A stretch of 60,510 nucleotides of DNA, taken from contig JBBQXF010000011.1 of the NCBI GenBank assembly GCA_038209965.1, positions 1 to 60,510 of the forward strand, written 5' to 3'. How positions within the stretch are numbered: the stretch's first letter is position 1; every line of letters starts with the position of its first letter. Below the pieces are notes generated by a model. That model was not told where the DNA came from. It saw nothing but the letters and a program-made list of their open reading frames with translations, and did not search any database. Positions 36,232 through 44,642 of this stretch are shown piece by piece. The DNA comes from JALONO01 sp038209965. GTDB taxonomy: Bacteria > Bacteroidota > Bacteroidia > Cytophagales > Thermoflexibacteraceae. Both the position numbers and the translations under genes were made by a program.

Positions 36232-36762
36232 TCAATAGCTATTTGGGTACTGGCCGGGCACCTTCCGCAATAAAGCGGGGGCGATCTTGACCACCAGCGA
36301 CTGGCCAAGGTGGATCAAGCGGAGTATTACCTTCTTTTCGCTTTGATATTCAACTAGTTCGCCCCGGAAACCAATTAACTGGCCGGATTGGACTTCTACC
36401 AAATCGCCGGGTAGAAAAGAGTCTGAGGAGACCTCAATTTCAACCTTGGCTTGTAGCAAGCGACGGATCCAGTCCAGTTCCTCGGGCTTGATCTGGGCTG
36501 GTTTGCCCTCTAGGGTCACGAACCTCACGACCCCGGATACTTGTAATACAGCCAAGCGCTGTACATCAACAATGTTGACAAACAAATAGGAGGGGATTAA
36601 AGGAGCCTCAACCCACTTTTTCCGGTCGCTCCATTGTCTCAATTGACGTTGCAGGGGCAAATACACCTCTATGCCATTGGCAGTTAGCCGGTCTTGGATT
36701 TTTTTCTCAGCCCTTGGCGAGGTATAAATGGCGTACCACGCCGCTTGATCCAGCTTTTTCAT
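36232..36762 (-). CDS. NusG-like transcription antiterminator (UpxY type)
   Basis: About 176 residues. NGN domain AAWYAIYTSPRAEKKIQDRL, YLPLQRQLRQWSDRKKWVEA and PLIPSYLFVNI, then a KOW-like C-terminal half (FLPGDLVEVQSGQLIGFRGELV). Specialised NusG paralogues of this size sit in capsule operons of Bacteroidota and let RNA polymerase read through long operons. Here it follows Wza/Wzc and precedes the glycosyltransferases. ATG 36762 (MKKLDQ) chosen; ATG 36774 adds four residues. Confidence 0.88.
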   Translation of the reverse strand: MKKLDQAAWYAIYTSPRAEKKIQDRLTANGIEVYLPLQRQLRQWSDRKKWVEAPLIPSYLFVNIVDVQRLAVLQVSGVVRFVTLEGKPAQIKPEELDWIRRLLQAKVEIEVSSDSFLPGDLVEVQSGQLIGFRGELVEYQSEKKVILRLIHLGQSLVVKIAPALLRKVPGQYPNSY

Positions 36763-36856
36763 GAGGAAGAGCATTTAGAGGGGCAGGTAGCCAAAAAAAC
36801 TGGGGGATGTATGCCCCCCGGTTGGACAAAGTAGCGCAAGCATGGTTTAATCATCC

Positions 36857-39274
36857 CTATTTTTGACCTCGCTTCGATAGAAATTTTGGGATAAAAATTG
36901 CCCACCAAGGCTTGGCCGTGCTTTCTTCATAATAACCGTTTCCATACCCATACCCATACCCATAGCCGTAGCCATAACCATAGCCTTTCCTCTTGATTGT
37001 CACATCGTTAAAGATTACACTAAACCGGTTGACGGTCTTGTTTTCCAGCAGGCTTCTGGCACTCTCCAACATCATTGGGCGGGTATAATTGTATTTTACG
37101 AGGTATAAGTTTATATCTGCCAAAGTGATGAGGGCAATCGCATCGGCCACCAAACCAATAGGGGGAGTATCGACCACCACATAATCATACTGGACTTTCA
37201 TTTCGGCCAATAAATGGCGCATCTTTTCGTTGGCCAATAATTCGCCTGGATTTGGTGGAACTGGGCCAGCCATAATCAGATCCAAATTTGCAAACGAGCT
37301 GGGTTGAAGCACTTCGGTAAGGGTACATTGGTCAGATAAATAGTTGCTCAGCCCGATGTTGTTGTCTAGGCCAAAATCTCTGAACAGCTTTGGTTTGCGT
37401 AAATCCGCTCCAATCAATAGTACTTTTTTGGCAGACGAGGCCAAGATGACGGCCAAGTTCATGCTGGTGAATGATTTGCCCTCGCCACTCACCGATGAGG
37501 TAAGCACGATCAACTTCCCCCCGGGACTGGCCGAGAGAAAGGCCAAATTGGCGCGGAGTGAGCGGAATGCTTCACTGGCGACCGATTTTGGTTTGCTCAA
37601 AGTGACCAACCCATCTTTTTCAGTGTTATGCGGTAGGACGGCCAGCAATGGGGCTTTAAAGATTCCCTCGATGATTTCTGCCTTTACTATCCGGTCGTCA
37701 AATATTTCAATACCAATAATAATGGCCAGCGGCAGCAAAAAACCAATGATGATTGCCATGCCATAGATCGAATTCCGGTTGGGGGCGATTTGCCTGACCC
37801 GGCGCGCGTTGTCCAGAATTCTGCTGTCGGTCGTGTTGGCGGCTTTGGCTATCCCAGCTTCGGCCCTTTTTTCAAACAAGTAGGTGTAAATCTCATCGCT
37901 AAAGTTAAACTTGCGCTGGATGCCCACCAATTTTCGCTCGCTTTGGGGAAGGGCCAGCACCCTGATTTCCATGGTTCGGGCCTGCTTGGCCAAGTCGGAA
38001 TTGGTGATTTCGGTGGCATTGATCAGGTTGCGCACATTGGCAACCAGGTTGTTCTTTACCTCCCGTATCTTGATGTCCAAATCTTGGAGGTAGGGATTCA
38101 ATTCGGTTACTTGGGAGCTTGCTGCCTTGCGTTGGGTGTTTAATTTGATCAGTTCATTGACCAGAGTGTTGAGGGTCAAATCGGCAACCCCCACTACGGA
38201 GGGAGCGATGACCTCATCTAGTTTATTGCCGTCCAGGGATTTGAGGATGTACTGATAATATTGGATCTGGATGGCTACTTTTTTCCGCTCCGTGTCCAAC
38301 CGGCTGGCATCTTCAAACAGCAGTTCCGCGCTTTTTCCAACGTCCATTACTTTATTGTTCACCCGGAAACGCTCAAGGTCATATTCCGCCATTACCAATG
38401 AATCTTGGATGGCTTCTAATTGCGAATCGATGAATTTAATGGTATTGATCGCGGTTTGGTTCTTTTCTTCCAGCCCGCGCTCAATATAAACCTCAAGCAG
38501 CCGGTTTAAGTAAGCTTGTGCTTTCTGCACATTGGTGGCTTCGATGGTCAATTCCAGAATGGTCGCTTGGCGGACAATTGGCCTAATCTTGACCCTTGCT
38601 TGATAGCTTTCTACTAAATTTTCAAGATTGGCAAAAGCAAACGAATGGGTTTCCAATTTGCTGTAAGACAGCACCCCAATTGGGCGGTCAACGGTGAACG
38701 CAAAACCCGGCTGCCGGTACAACTGGCCATAGTCGAGTTGTTGCTGGACCTGCACTTCCTCCCCGTTTTCTTGTTTGGCTAAATAGGTAAGTTCATAGGC
38801 AGTTGGGCTAATGGGTTTGATCGAAAACTTGGCCGGTAGTGGCACAGCGAATGATACCGAATCGATCCTGACCTCATATGGAATTGATGCACCATAAGCC
38901 TCCGACTCCCGTACTCTGCCGGAGATGTAATAGGAGACCCCAAAATTAAGGCTCTTGAGCACTTTGTAGTTGATGTGAAATGATTTGAGGATGCCAATTT
39001 CATTTTCGATGTTTTTCCCGCTTTTTAATAGGTCCAAACCTTGAATAAAATCTTCCATCCCACCCTTGGTATTGCGGCTGTTGTCCTTGATAAGTAGGGT
39101 CGCAGAGGTTTGATATACAGGTGCTGTATATCGAAGGTAGATAAAAGCCAAGCTCCCCGATATGAAACAAGAAAACAGTATGTAGTACCAGTACTCAATA
39201 AGCCGACCGACAAACTGTTTGATTGATTGCCCTGATGTATCTGTAATTATTTGAGAATTTTCCGGATTGTTCAT
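36857..39274 (-). CDS. Wzc-like tyrosine autokinase / polysaccharide co-polymerase
   Basis: 805 residues. Wzz domain with a membrane helix near residues 30-48 and a second near 505-525, a long periplasmic coiled coil between, then the BY-kinase: Walker A SSVSGEGKSF (about 593-602), Walker A' LLIGADLRKPK (~619-629), Walker B YVVVDTPP (~698-705) and a C-terminal Tyr cluster. The tail is a striking Gly-Tyr alternation (~764-779), encoded by a 6-bp tandem repeat. ATG overlaps the Wza stop by one base (TAATG). Confidence 0.93.
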   Translation of the reverse strand: MNNPENSQIITDTSGQSIKQFVGRLIEYWYYILFSCFISGSLAFIYLRYTAPVYQTSATLLIKDNSRNTKGGMEDFIQGLDLLKSGKNIENEIGILKSFHINYKVLKSLNFGVSYYISGRVRESEAYGASIPYEVRIDSVSFAVPLPAKFSIKPISPTAYELTYLAKQENGEEVQVQQQLDYGQLYRQPGFAFTVDRPIGVLSYSKLETHSFAFANLENLVESYQARVKIRPIVRQATILELTIEATNVQKAQAYLNRLLEVYIERGLEEKNQTAINTIKFIDSQLEAIQDSLVMAEYDLERFRVNNKVMDVGKSAELLFEDASRLDTERKKVAIQIQYYQYILKSLDGNKLDEVIAPSVVGVADLTLNTLVNELIKLNTQRKAASSQVTELNPYLQDLDIKIREVKNNLVANVRNLINATEITNSDLAKQARTMEIRVLALPQSERKLVGIQRKFNFSDEIYTYLFEKRAEAGIAKAANTTDSRILDNARRVRQIAPNRNSIYGMAIIIGFLLPLAIIIGIEIFDDRIVKAEIIEGIFKAPLLAVLPHNTEKDGLVTLSKPKSVASEAFRSLRANLAFLSASPGGKLIVLTSSVSGEGKSFTSMNLAVILASSAKKVLLIGADLRKPKLFRDFGLDNNIGLSNYLSDQCTLTEVLQPSSFANLDLIMAGPVPPNPGELLANEKMRHLLAEMKVQYDYVVVDTPPIGLVADAIALITLADINLYLVKYNYTRPMMLESARSLLENKTVNRFSVIFNDVTIKRKGYGYGYGYGYGYGYGNGYYEESTAKPWWAIFIPKFLSKRGQK
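36942..36985 (-). repeat. 6-bp tandem repeat encoding (Gly-Tyr)n in Wzc tail
   Basis: About seven degenerate copies of GGNTAY on the leftward strand, seen on the + strand as CCATAC/CCATAG/CCGTAG/CCATAA units. The three copies nearest 36942 are identical. Unit length six keeps the frame, so copy-number change alters the count of phosphorylatable tyrosines only. Confidence 0.85.
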
Positions 39275-40092
39275 TACTTGAAAATAACTACGAGAATGTT
39301 ACCTAAAAAGGCCAAAGCCGAGACAAAACTAAAGGCGAGTTGGGCTTTGGCCAACTCGCCTTGGTCTGGCTTCGGATTTAATATTTCCACATAAACCAGA
39401 TCGTTGGGCATTAAATAGAGTTTGTCGGAAGCCAATAGGCTCCGTTGGGTCAAGTCTAAAGTGTAGAACAGGTTTCCTCCGTCGGCCTCTCTGACCACCC
39501 GAACGGTCTTTCGGTTGGCGAACTCGGTTAAGTCCCCAGCCATGGCCAATGCTTCAAAAAGGCTGATCTGGCCATTGAAGACCGGGAAACGACCGGGATT
39601 TCTCACCTCTCCCATGACGGAAACCGTAAAACTGGCCAGTTTTACGCTCACATCCGCAGTGCGTACAAACCGCTTAACGGCTATCTCAATGGATTGGGCG
39701 GCTTGGGCCAACGTATTCCCCAATACTTTTACCTTGCCCACGTATGGCAGGGACACCTCCCCGGAGTCGGTTACCGAATAACTGGAAAGGTAGGGATTTT
39801 GACCGATGTCCGAAGCCATCGATTTGGACGGTGATGTATCCAAAAACTGCTTGTTTTCAACATCGGGGGTAAGCACTTGGATGTACAACAAGTCATTTGC
39901 CCGGATCTTGTAGGGAGTAGGTGCGGCCCGTGGAATAAAGGCATCTAAACTGCCTGATGGGTCTTGAAAATATAGGATTGACTGCTTTGAGGGGGCACAC
40001 GCGGAGACTAATGCTAAAAAAAACAGGACAATAAAGTAGTTCGGCCTTTTGATAATCTCATTTACCACAAAAAATCGCAATTGGTTTACCAT
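39274..40092 (-). CDS. Wza-type polysaccharide export outer-membrane lipoprotein
   Basis: 272 residues. Signal FIVLFFLALVSAC gives a lipidated Cys. The Poly_export domain begins YKIRANDLLYIQVLTP and carries VTDSGEVSLPYVGKVKVLG, followed by a SLBB domain (VSVMGEVRNPGRFPVFNG...ALAMAGDL) and a C-terminal helix (LAFSFVSALAFLGNILVVIF) that could cross the outer membrane. ATG 40092 is chosen because upstream residues precede the signal peptide unnaturally. Confidence 0.9.
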   Translation of the reverse strand: MVNQLRFFVVNEIIKRPNYFIVLFFLALVSACAPSKQSILYFQDPSGSLDAFIPRAAPTPYKIRANDLLYIQVLTPDVENKQFLDTSPSKSMASDIGQNPYLSSYSVTDSGEVSLPYVGKVKVLGNTLAQAAQSIEIAVKRFVRTADVSVKLASFTVSVMGEVRNPGRFPVFNGQISLFEALAMAGDLTEFANRKTVRVVREADGGNLFYTLDLTQRSLLASDKLYLMPNDLVYVEILNPKPDQGELAKAQLAFSFVSALAFLGNILVVIFK

Positions 40093-40139
40093 TGAACTTA
40101 AAACAGATAGATGGTTTTTCTCAGTCCAAGACAAAGAAC

Positions 40140-40179
40140 AAGGAACATCAGTAATACCAAAGCGGTGCTGATGTTCCTT
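40140..40179 (-). terminator. 12-bp stem-loop after the beta-barrel gene
   Basis: AAGGAACATCAG and CTGATGTTCCTT (40140-40151, 40168-40179) pair perfectly around a 16-base loop, just beyond the stop codon of the barrel gene at 40199 and before the Wza ATG. Read leftward it ends in GTTCTTTG, a weak T-tract. It should limit read-through into the export genes or act as an attenuator. Confidence 0.65.
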
Positions 40180-40198
40180 GAAAAAATGAATTTACAAC

Positions 40199-40933
40199 CT
40201 ATTTGATGGGAAAGCCCAATCCAAGCATCAAGCTCAGACCTGCACTGTTAACAGTGCCACCACCCAATGTATTGGAGATGCGGTTATTGTTCATTTGGGT
40301 CAAACCATGACGGTAGCGGACGTCAACCAATAAGTTGGCAAACTTCACGTCAAACTCAACTTGGCCACCAAAAATGAACCCGATATCCATTGCCTTAAAA
40401 TTGTTGGTCACATCGCGCATAGTATATACGGTCGAGGTCCCATTTATGGATTGGCCAACATACCGCTCGCTAGCGTGGAAATTGAAGTCAAACGAGGGGC
40501 CAAAGAATACTTTGGGCTCATAAACCGAAAGCACGGGCAATTTGATGCCAAACAACAGGTTGGTTTGGACATTGTGCAAACGGTAAGTCATGATACCGTT
40601 GCGGCCACTTCCGTTCCAGTTGGCACCGCTCAAAGAATAACCGGCTTCCAATTCTACGTAGCCCCAATTGGTGGCGTTGTAACGGGCAAAGGCAAGACCT
40701 TGCACACCGCCGATTTTGGTGGCCCCACGGTTGTTGGCCCAAAAATCACGGTCGCCAGTTCTGCGAAACTCGGTCAGGGAAAAACCACCCTTGACACCAA
40801 TCATAAATGTGCTCTTGGTAGAAGCAACCTCAGCCCTACCTTGGGCCGCCGCTTCGCCACCAACAAACAATGCTGCTGTTACTACTGCTGCGCCAATAAG
40901 GTTTTTTGAAACTTTTGTTAATAAATTCTTCAT
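40199..40933 (-). CDS. Outer-membrane beta-barrel protein (PorT/OmpA-barrel type)
   Basis: 244 residues. Signal peptide MKNLLTKVSKNLIGAAVVTA...GGEAAAQ, then strands beginning FMIGVKGGFSLTEF, GYVELEAGYSLSGANW, VFFGPSFDFNFH and ending LSLMLGLGFPIK, the layout of small 8-10-strand barrels of the OMP_b-brl_2 group. It stands first in the leftward locus, upstream of Wza, and may be a structural or export accessory protein; function not known. Confidence 0.8.
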   Translation of the reverse strand: MKNLLTKVSKNLIGAAVVTAALFVGGEAAAQGRAEVASTKSTFMIGVKGGFSLTEFRRTGDRDFWANNRGATKIGGVQGLAFARYNATNWGYVELEAGYSLSGANWNGSGRNGIMTYRLHNVQTNLLFGIKLPVLSVYEPKVFFGPSFDFNFHASERYVGQSINGTSTVYTMRDVTNNFKAMDIGFIFGGQVEFDVKFANLLVDVRYRHGLTQMNNNRISNTLGGGTVNSAGLSLMLGLGFPIK

Positions 40934-41372
40934 AAGTTAGGTAAGTTAGGTATAATGGCAAAGGACAAAACTCTTGCCTTAACGCGGTAAAATTATAAAA
41001 CTTTCGCAAATATCTAAAATAATGCTTAGATTTTTGCTTGAAAGGCACTTATTTTTTTGCGCAAGTTAACATCGTTTTTTAAATATCCAAAGACCAACGT
41101 GCAAAGGACGCAATAAATTGTGATTAAAAATAAAAATTTGCCGTCATTTATCAAGTTTTTGTCTATTTATTCACGCTAATGGCCTCAAAAGTGGGGCGGA
41201 TATTGCCCCAGTGCCGCATTTGGTCTTATACCAACCGAACGGGTAAAATGGCTGGCACACTGTTTTTGTTGATATAAATCGGCGGGTAATTCCATAATTT
41301 GAGCCACGAGATGAGTAATTGATACATTATAAAGTTATTTTTGCCAGCGGGATTATAAATCAACTACTTTTC
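40934..41372. other. Divergent intergenic region between two export modules
   Basis: About 440 AT-rich bases between the leftward barrel/Wza/Wzc genes and the rightward Wza/Wzc genes, so at least two promoters are expected. Near the left edge a 9-base unit (CCTAACTTA on the minus strand) is repeated directly in the presumed leader at 40931-40950. No confident -7 element was identified. Confidence 0.45.
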
Positions 41373-42206
41373 ATGCGATGCAATCAATGGGCTGGAACCA
41401 TCGGGCTGCCAAAAATTCTCGGTTTGGTCTTTGGACTTTTCATGGTAAGCTTGGCGGGTTGTGTTCCTTATAAACAGACCCTTTATTTACAGCAGAAGGA
41501 TGCCGCTGGTAATCTCTCCTACGCCTCATCCACCTATGCCCTGCGGGCCCCCAACTATTACTTGCAGCCGGGGGACGTGCTGGGCGTATACATCAGCGCG
41601 GCTTCGCCCGATGTCAAGTTCAATGCGTTTTTTTCTGACCCGCTTACCCTGGCCGGAACAAGTGTGGCCAATATGGATCCCATCCAACGCGGCTACGTGA
41701 TCAATGACAGTGGGCAAGTAGCCCTGCCATTACTGGGCAGAGTGGCCTTGGTGGGTTTGACAGTGGATGAAGCACGCGACAAGATCAAGGCCATTGCCGA
41801 TGATTACATCGAGAATCCAGAGGCCCGGGTATCATTGCTCAACTTTTACGTCACATTGTTGGGGGAATTTGCCCGCCCAGGCCGCTATACCATATATAAC
41901 CAGCATTTTAACCTGCTGGAAGCATTGGCCCTGGGCGGTGATCTGACCAATACCGCCAACCGTTCCCATTTGCGTTTGGCCCGGACCGAAAAAGGGGCCA
42001 TCACAAACTATTTTATTGATCTGACCGATGAAAAGTTGTTTGCTTCGCCGCTGTTTTACCTCCGACCGGGGGATGTATTATATGTAGAACCGTTGAAGGC
42101 CAAGAGCCGGCAACTCAATTCCACTACCACCCTTGGACTGGCCAGTGTGCTGGTGAGCGTGGTGTTTTTTGTCACTAACACTATTATCTTAATTCAAAAC
42201 AGGTGA
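41373..42206 (+). CDS. Second Wza-type polysaccharide export lipoprotein
   Basis: 277 residues. Lipobox MVSLAGC after a hydrophobic stretch, then YYLQPGDVLGVYISAASP, VINDSGQVALPLLGRVALVG, an SLBB domain (VTLLGEFARPGRYTIYNQ...ALALGGDL) and a C-terminal helix (LGLASVLVSVVFFVTNTIILI). Same architecture as the leftward homologue at 39274 but clearly diverged. Overlaps the second Wzc gene by four bases (GTGA). Confidence 0.9.
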   Translation: MRCNQWAGTIGLPKILGLVFGLFMVSLAGCVPYKQTLYLQQKDAAGNLSYASSTYALRAPNYYLQPGDVLGVYISAASPDVKFNAFFSDPLTLAGTSVANMDPIQRGYVINDSGQVALPLLGRVALVGLTVDEARDKIKAIADDYIENPEARVSLLNFYVTLLGEFARPGRYTIYNQHFNLLEALALGGDLTNTANRSHLRLARTEKGAITNYFIDLTDEKLFASPLFYLRPGDVLYVEPLKAKSRQLNSTTTLGLASVLVSVVFFVTNTIILIQNR

Positions 42207-44617
42207 TATCGCAGGAAATTGAAGATAAAAGCGAGCAATGGCTGAGTGGTAAGAAGTTTATATCCTTCTTTTTGGGTAACCCGATCTTGTTTGCCGCCTC
42301 GATGTTGGTCTCGTTGGCCATTGCATGGCTGATCAATCGCTATACCGAACCTATCTACACTGTGTATGGTACCATACTCATCGATAAGGGCCAAAAACCA
42401 TCGGCGGGCAAACTGCTCTACGGGGCTGACATGCTGAGCAGTAATCCTTTTTTCTATGGATCGGCCCCGCTCAACAACGAGTTGGCCTTGTTCAAGTCTT
42501 CATTGTTCATGGAAAGGGTGGTCGATAAACTTGATTTTGACATCTCCTATTTCAGCAAGGGCAAGATCCGCAATACCGAAGCCTACCCCCCACAAGTGTT
42601 CAAGGTTGTCAAAATCGATCCCTCGGATACCATTTGGGAGCAGGTAAACCAGCAGGTCAATGATGCGTTCACGGTCAAGATTGCCAATTCGGCCGAGTAC
42701 GCGCTTTCGCTCCGCAATGCGGATAGCCTGATTGGTGTTTATCGGTTTGGGGACACCGTGAAGTATAAAGATCTTGCCTTCAGGATCCACCTGCTCCAGC
42801 CCCAAACCAACCCCGGAGCGGACTTATATTTTAGGTTCAATGCCAAAAAAGGATTGGTCAACGCCTATCGGGGGCAATTGTACGCCGCCCAACGCGGTAA
42901 AGACGGCGGGGTGGTTGACTTTTCCGTTAACAGCGTTGCCCCTCAAAAGGACATCGTGTTCATCAATACCTTCATGCGCGAATATCTGCGCTATACCCTG
43001 GATCAAAAAACGCAAGAGGCCAGCAAGATCATTACTTTTATCAATGATCAGTTGGCCCAAGTTGCCGACTCGCTTGCCGAGGTGGAAAACCGGTTGCAAA
43101 ATTTTAAATCGGGCAATATGGTGACCGAATCGCCGGAATCTTCCGGCAAGATCATCGGGCAGCTCATTGAGTTGCAAACCGGCCGCAACCAGTTGCTGCT
43201 CAACGGCCAATACTTGAGCTATCTGGGCACCTACCTGAACAAATATCAAGATTTCGAGAACATGATGACCCCGGTGGCCTATGGCACTGGGGAAATGGGC
43301 CCGTTGAACGAACTGATCACCCAGCTCATCCAAGCCCAGATCGAGAAAAATGCGATCGGCCAGAAGGGCAAGAGCAAGAACCCCGCCCTCCCCGAACTTG
43401 GGCTAAAAATTGAGGGGCTGCGCAAGAACATCGCCGAAATCGTCAAGAACCTCACGGCCAATTTACAGCTTTCGCTCAATAATGTGGATCAACAAATTAC
43501 CCGGATTGAGCGGGAAATCCGTAGTATTCCGGGCAAGGAAAAAGAAATGATCAATATCAAACGGCGCTACAACCTCAACGAAAACATCTACCTCTTGCTG
43601 CTCGGCAAAGAATTGGAGGCCCAAATTGCACGGGCGGCGGCCAGCGAAGACAGTCAGATCCTCGAGAAAGCGTACCAAGGAGCCATGATCAAACCCAAAG
43701 TGCTCAACAATTACCTGATTGCATTTATGATCGGGTTATTGCTGCCGCTGTCGGGCCTTATCTTCTTCGACTTTGCGCGCAATACCGTGCGCAACCGCGA
43801 GGAACTGGAACAGCTTTCGGCCATCCCCCTCTATGGCACGGTCATCCATTACGGCAAAAAGCAAGGTGACATCCGGCACATTGCCGAAAAGCCCAAATCG
43901 CAATTGGCCGAGGCCTTTCGCTCCATCCGGGCCAATTTGAGCTTTGTGGCCAACCAAGCCGAAAGCAATGTCTTTCTGGTCACTTCCAACATGAGTGGCG
44001 AGGGCAAGTCTTTTTGCTCGGCCGGCTTGTCCATTGTGTTGGCTTCTACCCAGAAAAAAACATTGCTCATCATGACCGACCTGCGCAAGCCCCGGCTTTA
44101 TCTGATTGATGAGGGGTACAGCAAAGAAGTGGTTGGCCTGAGCAATTATTTGAGCGGCTCAGCCATGGCAGAGGACATCATCCTTCCTTCTGGGATCGCC
44201 CACTTGGATTTTATTGCGGCCGGCCCCATCCCGCCCAACCCCACCGAGCTGCTCATGCGCCCATTGATGGACGAACTGATCGGCAAACTAAAGGAACAAT
44301 ATGCCTACATTGTGATCGACACCGCCCCGGTTGGTCTGGTGAGTGATGCCTTCACGCTCATGAGGCAGGCCGATGCCAGCCTGTTTGTGGCCCGGCAAGG
44401 TTACACGCCCCGGCCCCAAATCCAGTTTGTCAACCAGCTATATCGGGAGGGCAAAATTAAAAATGTGGGTTTTGTGCTCAATGATGTACCAAAAAACAAA
44501 GGCTACGGCTATGGAACGTACCAATACGGCTACGGGAGCAATGGTTACTATGATGATGATGAGCATCAAAGCGGCTGGCAGCGCCTTGTCTCATACTTCA
44601 AAATGGGGAAGTCATGA
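42203..44617 (+). CDS. Second Wzc-like tyrosine autokinase / co-polymerase
   Basis: 804 residues with GTG start overlapping the Wza stop. Wzz region with helix IPLYG...-preceding segment, first helix near residues 25-45 and second near 510-530, coiled coil, then BY-kinase motifs SNMSGEGKSF, LLIMTDLRKPR and YIVIDTAP. The tail GYGYGTYQYGYGSNGYYDDD holds a smaller tyrosine cluster. Convergent with asnB, 25 bases apart. Confidence 0.92.
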   Translation: MISQEIEDKSEQWLSGKKFISFFLGNPILFAASMLVSLAIAWLINRYTEPIYTVYGTILIDKGQKPSAGKLLYGADMLSSNPFFYGSAPLNNELALFKSSLFMERVVDKLDFDISYFSKGKIRNTEAYPPQVFKVVKIDPSDTIWEQVNQQVNDAFTVKIANSAEYALSLRNADSLIGVYRFGDTVKYKDLAFRIHLLQPQTNPGADLYFRFNAKKGLVNAYRGQLYAAQRGKDGGVVDFSVNSVAPQKDIVFINTFMREYLRYTLDQKTQEASKIITFINDQLAQVADSLAEVENRLQNFKSGNMVTESPESSGKIIGQLIELQTGRNQLLLNGQYLSYLGTYLNKYQDFENMMTPVAYGTGEMGPLNELITQLIQAQIEKNAIGQKGKSKNPALPELGLKIEGLRKNIAEIVKNLTANLQLSLNNVDQQITRIEREIRSIPGKEKEMINIKRRYNLNENIYLLLLGKELEAQIARAAASEDSQILEKAYQGAMIKPKVLNNYLIAFMIGLLLPLSGLIFFDFARNTVRNREELEQLSAIPLYGTVIHYGKKQGDIRHIAEKPKSQLAEAFRSIRANLSFVANQAESNVFLVTSNMSGEGKSFCSAGLSIVLASTQKKTLLIMTDLRKPRLYLIDEGYSKEVVGLSNYLSGSAMAEDIILPSGIAHLDFIAAGPIPPNPTELLMRPLMDELIGKLKEQYAYIVIDTAPVGLVSDAFTLMRQADASLFVARQGYTPRPQIQFVNQLYREGKIKNVGFVLNDVPKNKGYGYGTYQYGYGSNGYYDDDEHQSGWQRLVSYFKMGKS

Positions 44618-44642
44618 TTCGAGGCACGGTTTCCTCCCGGTG

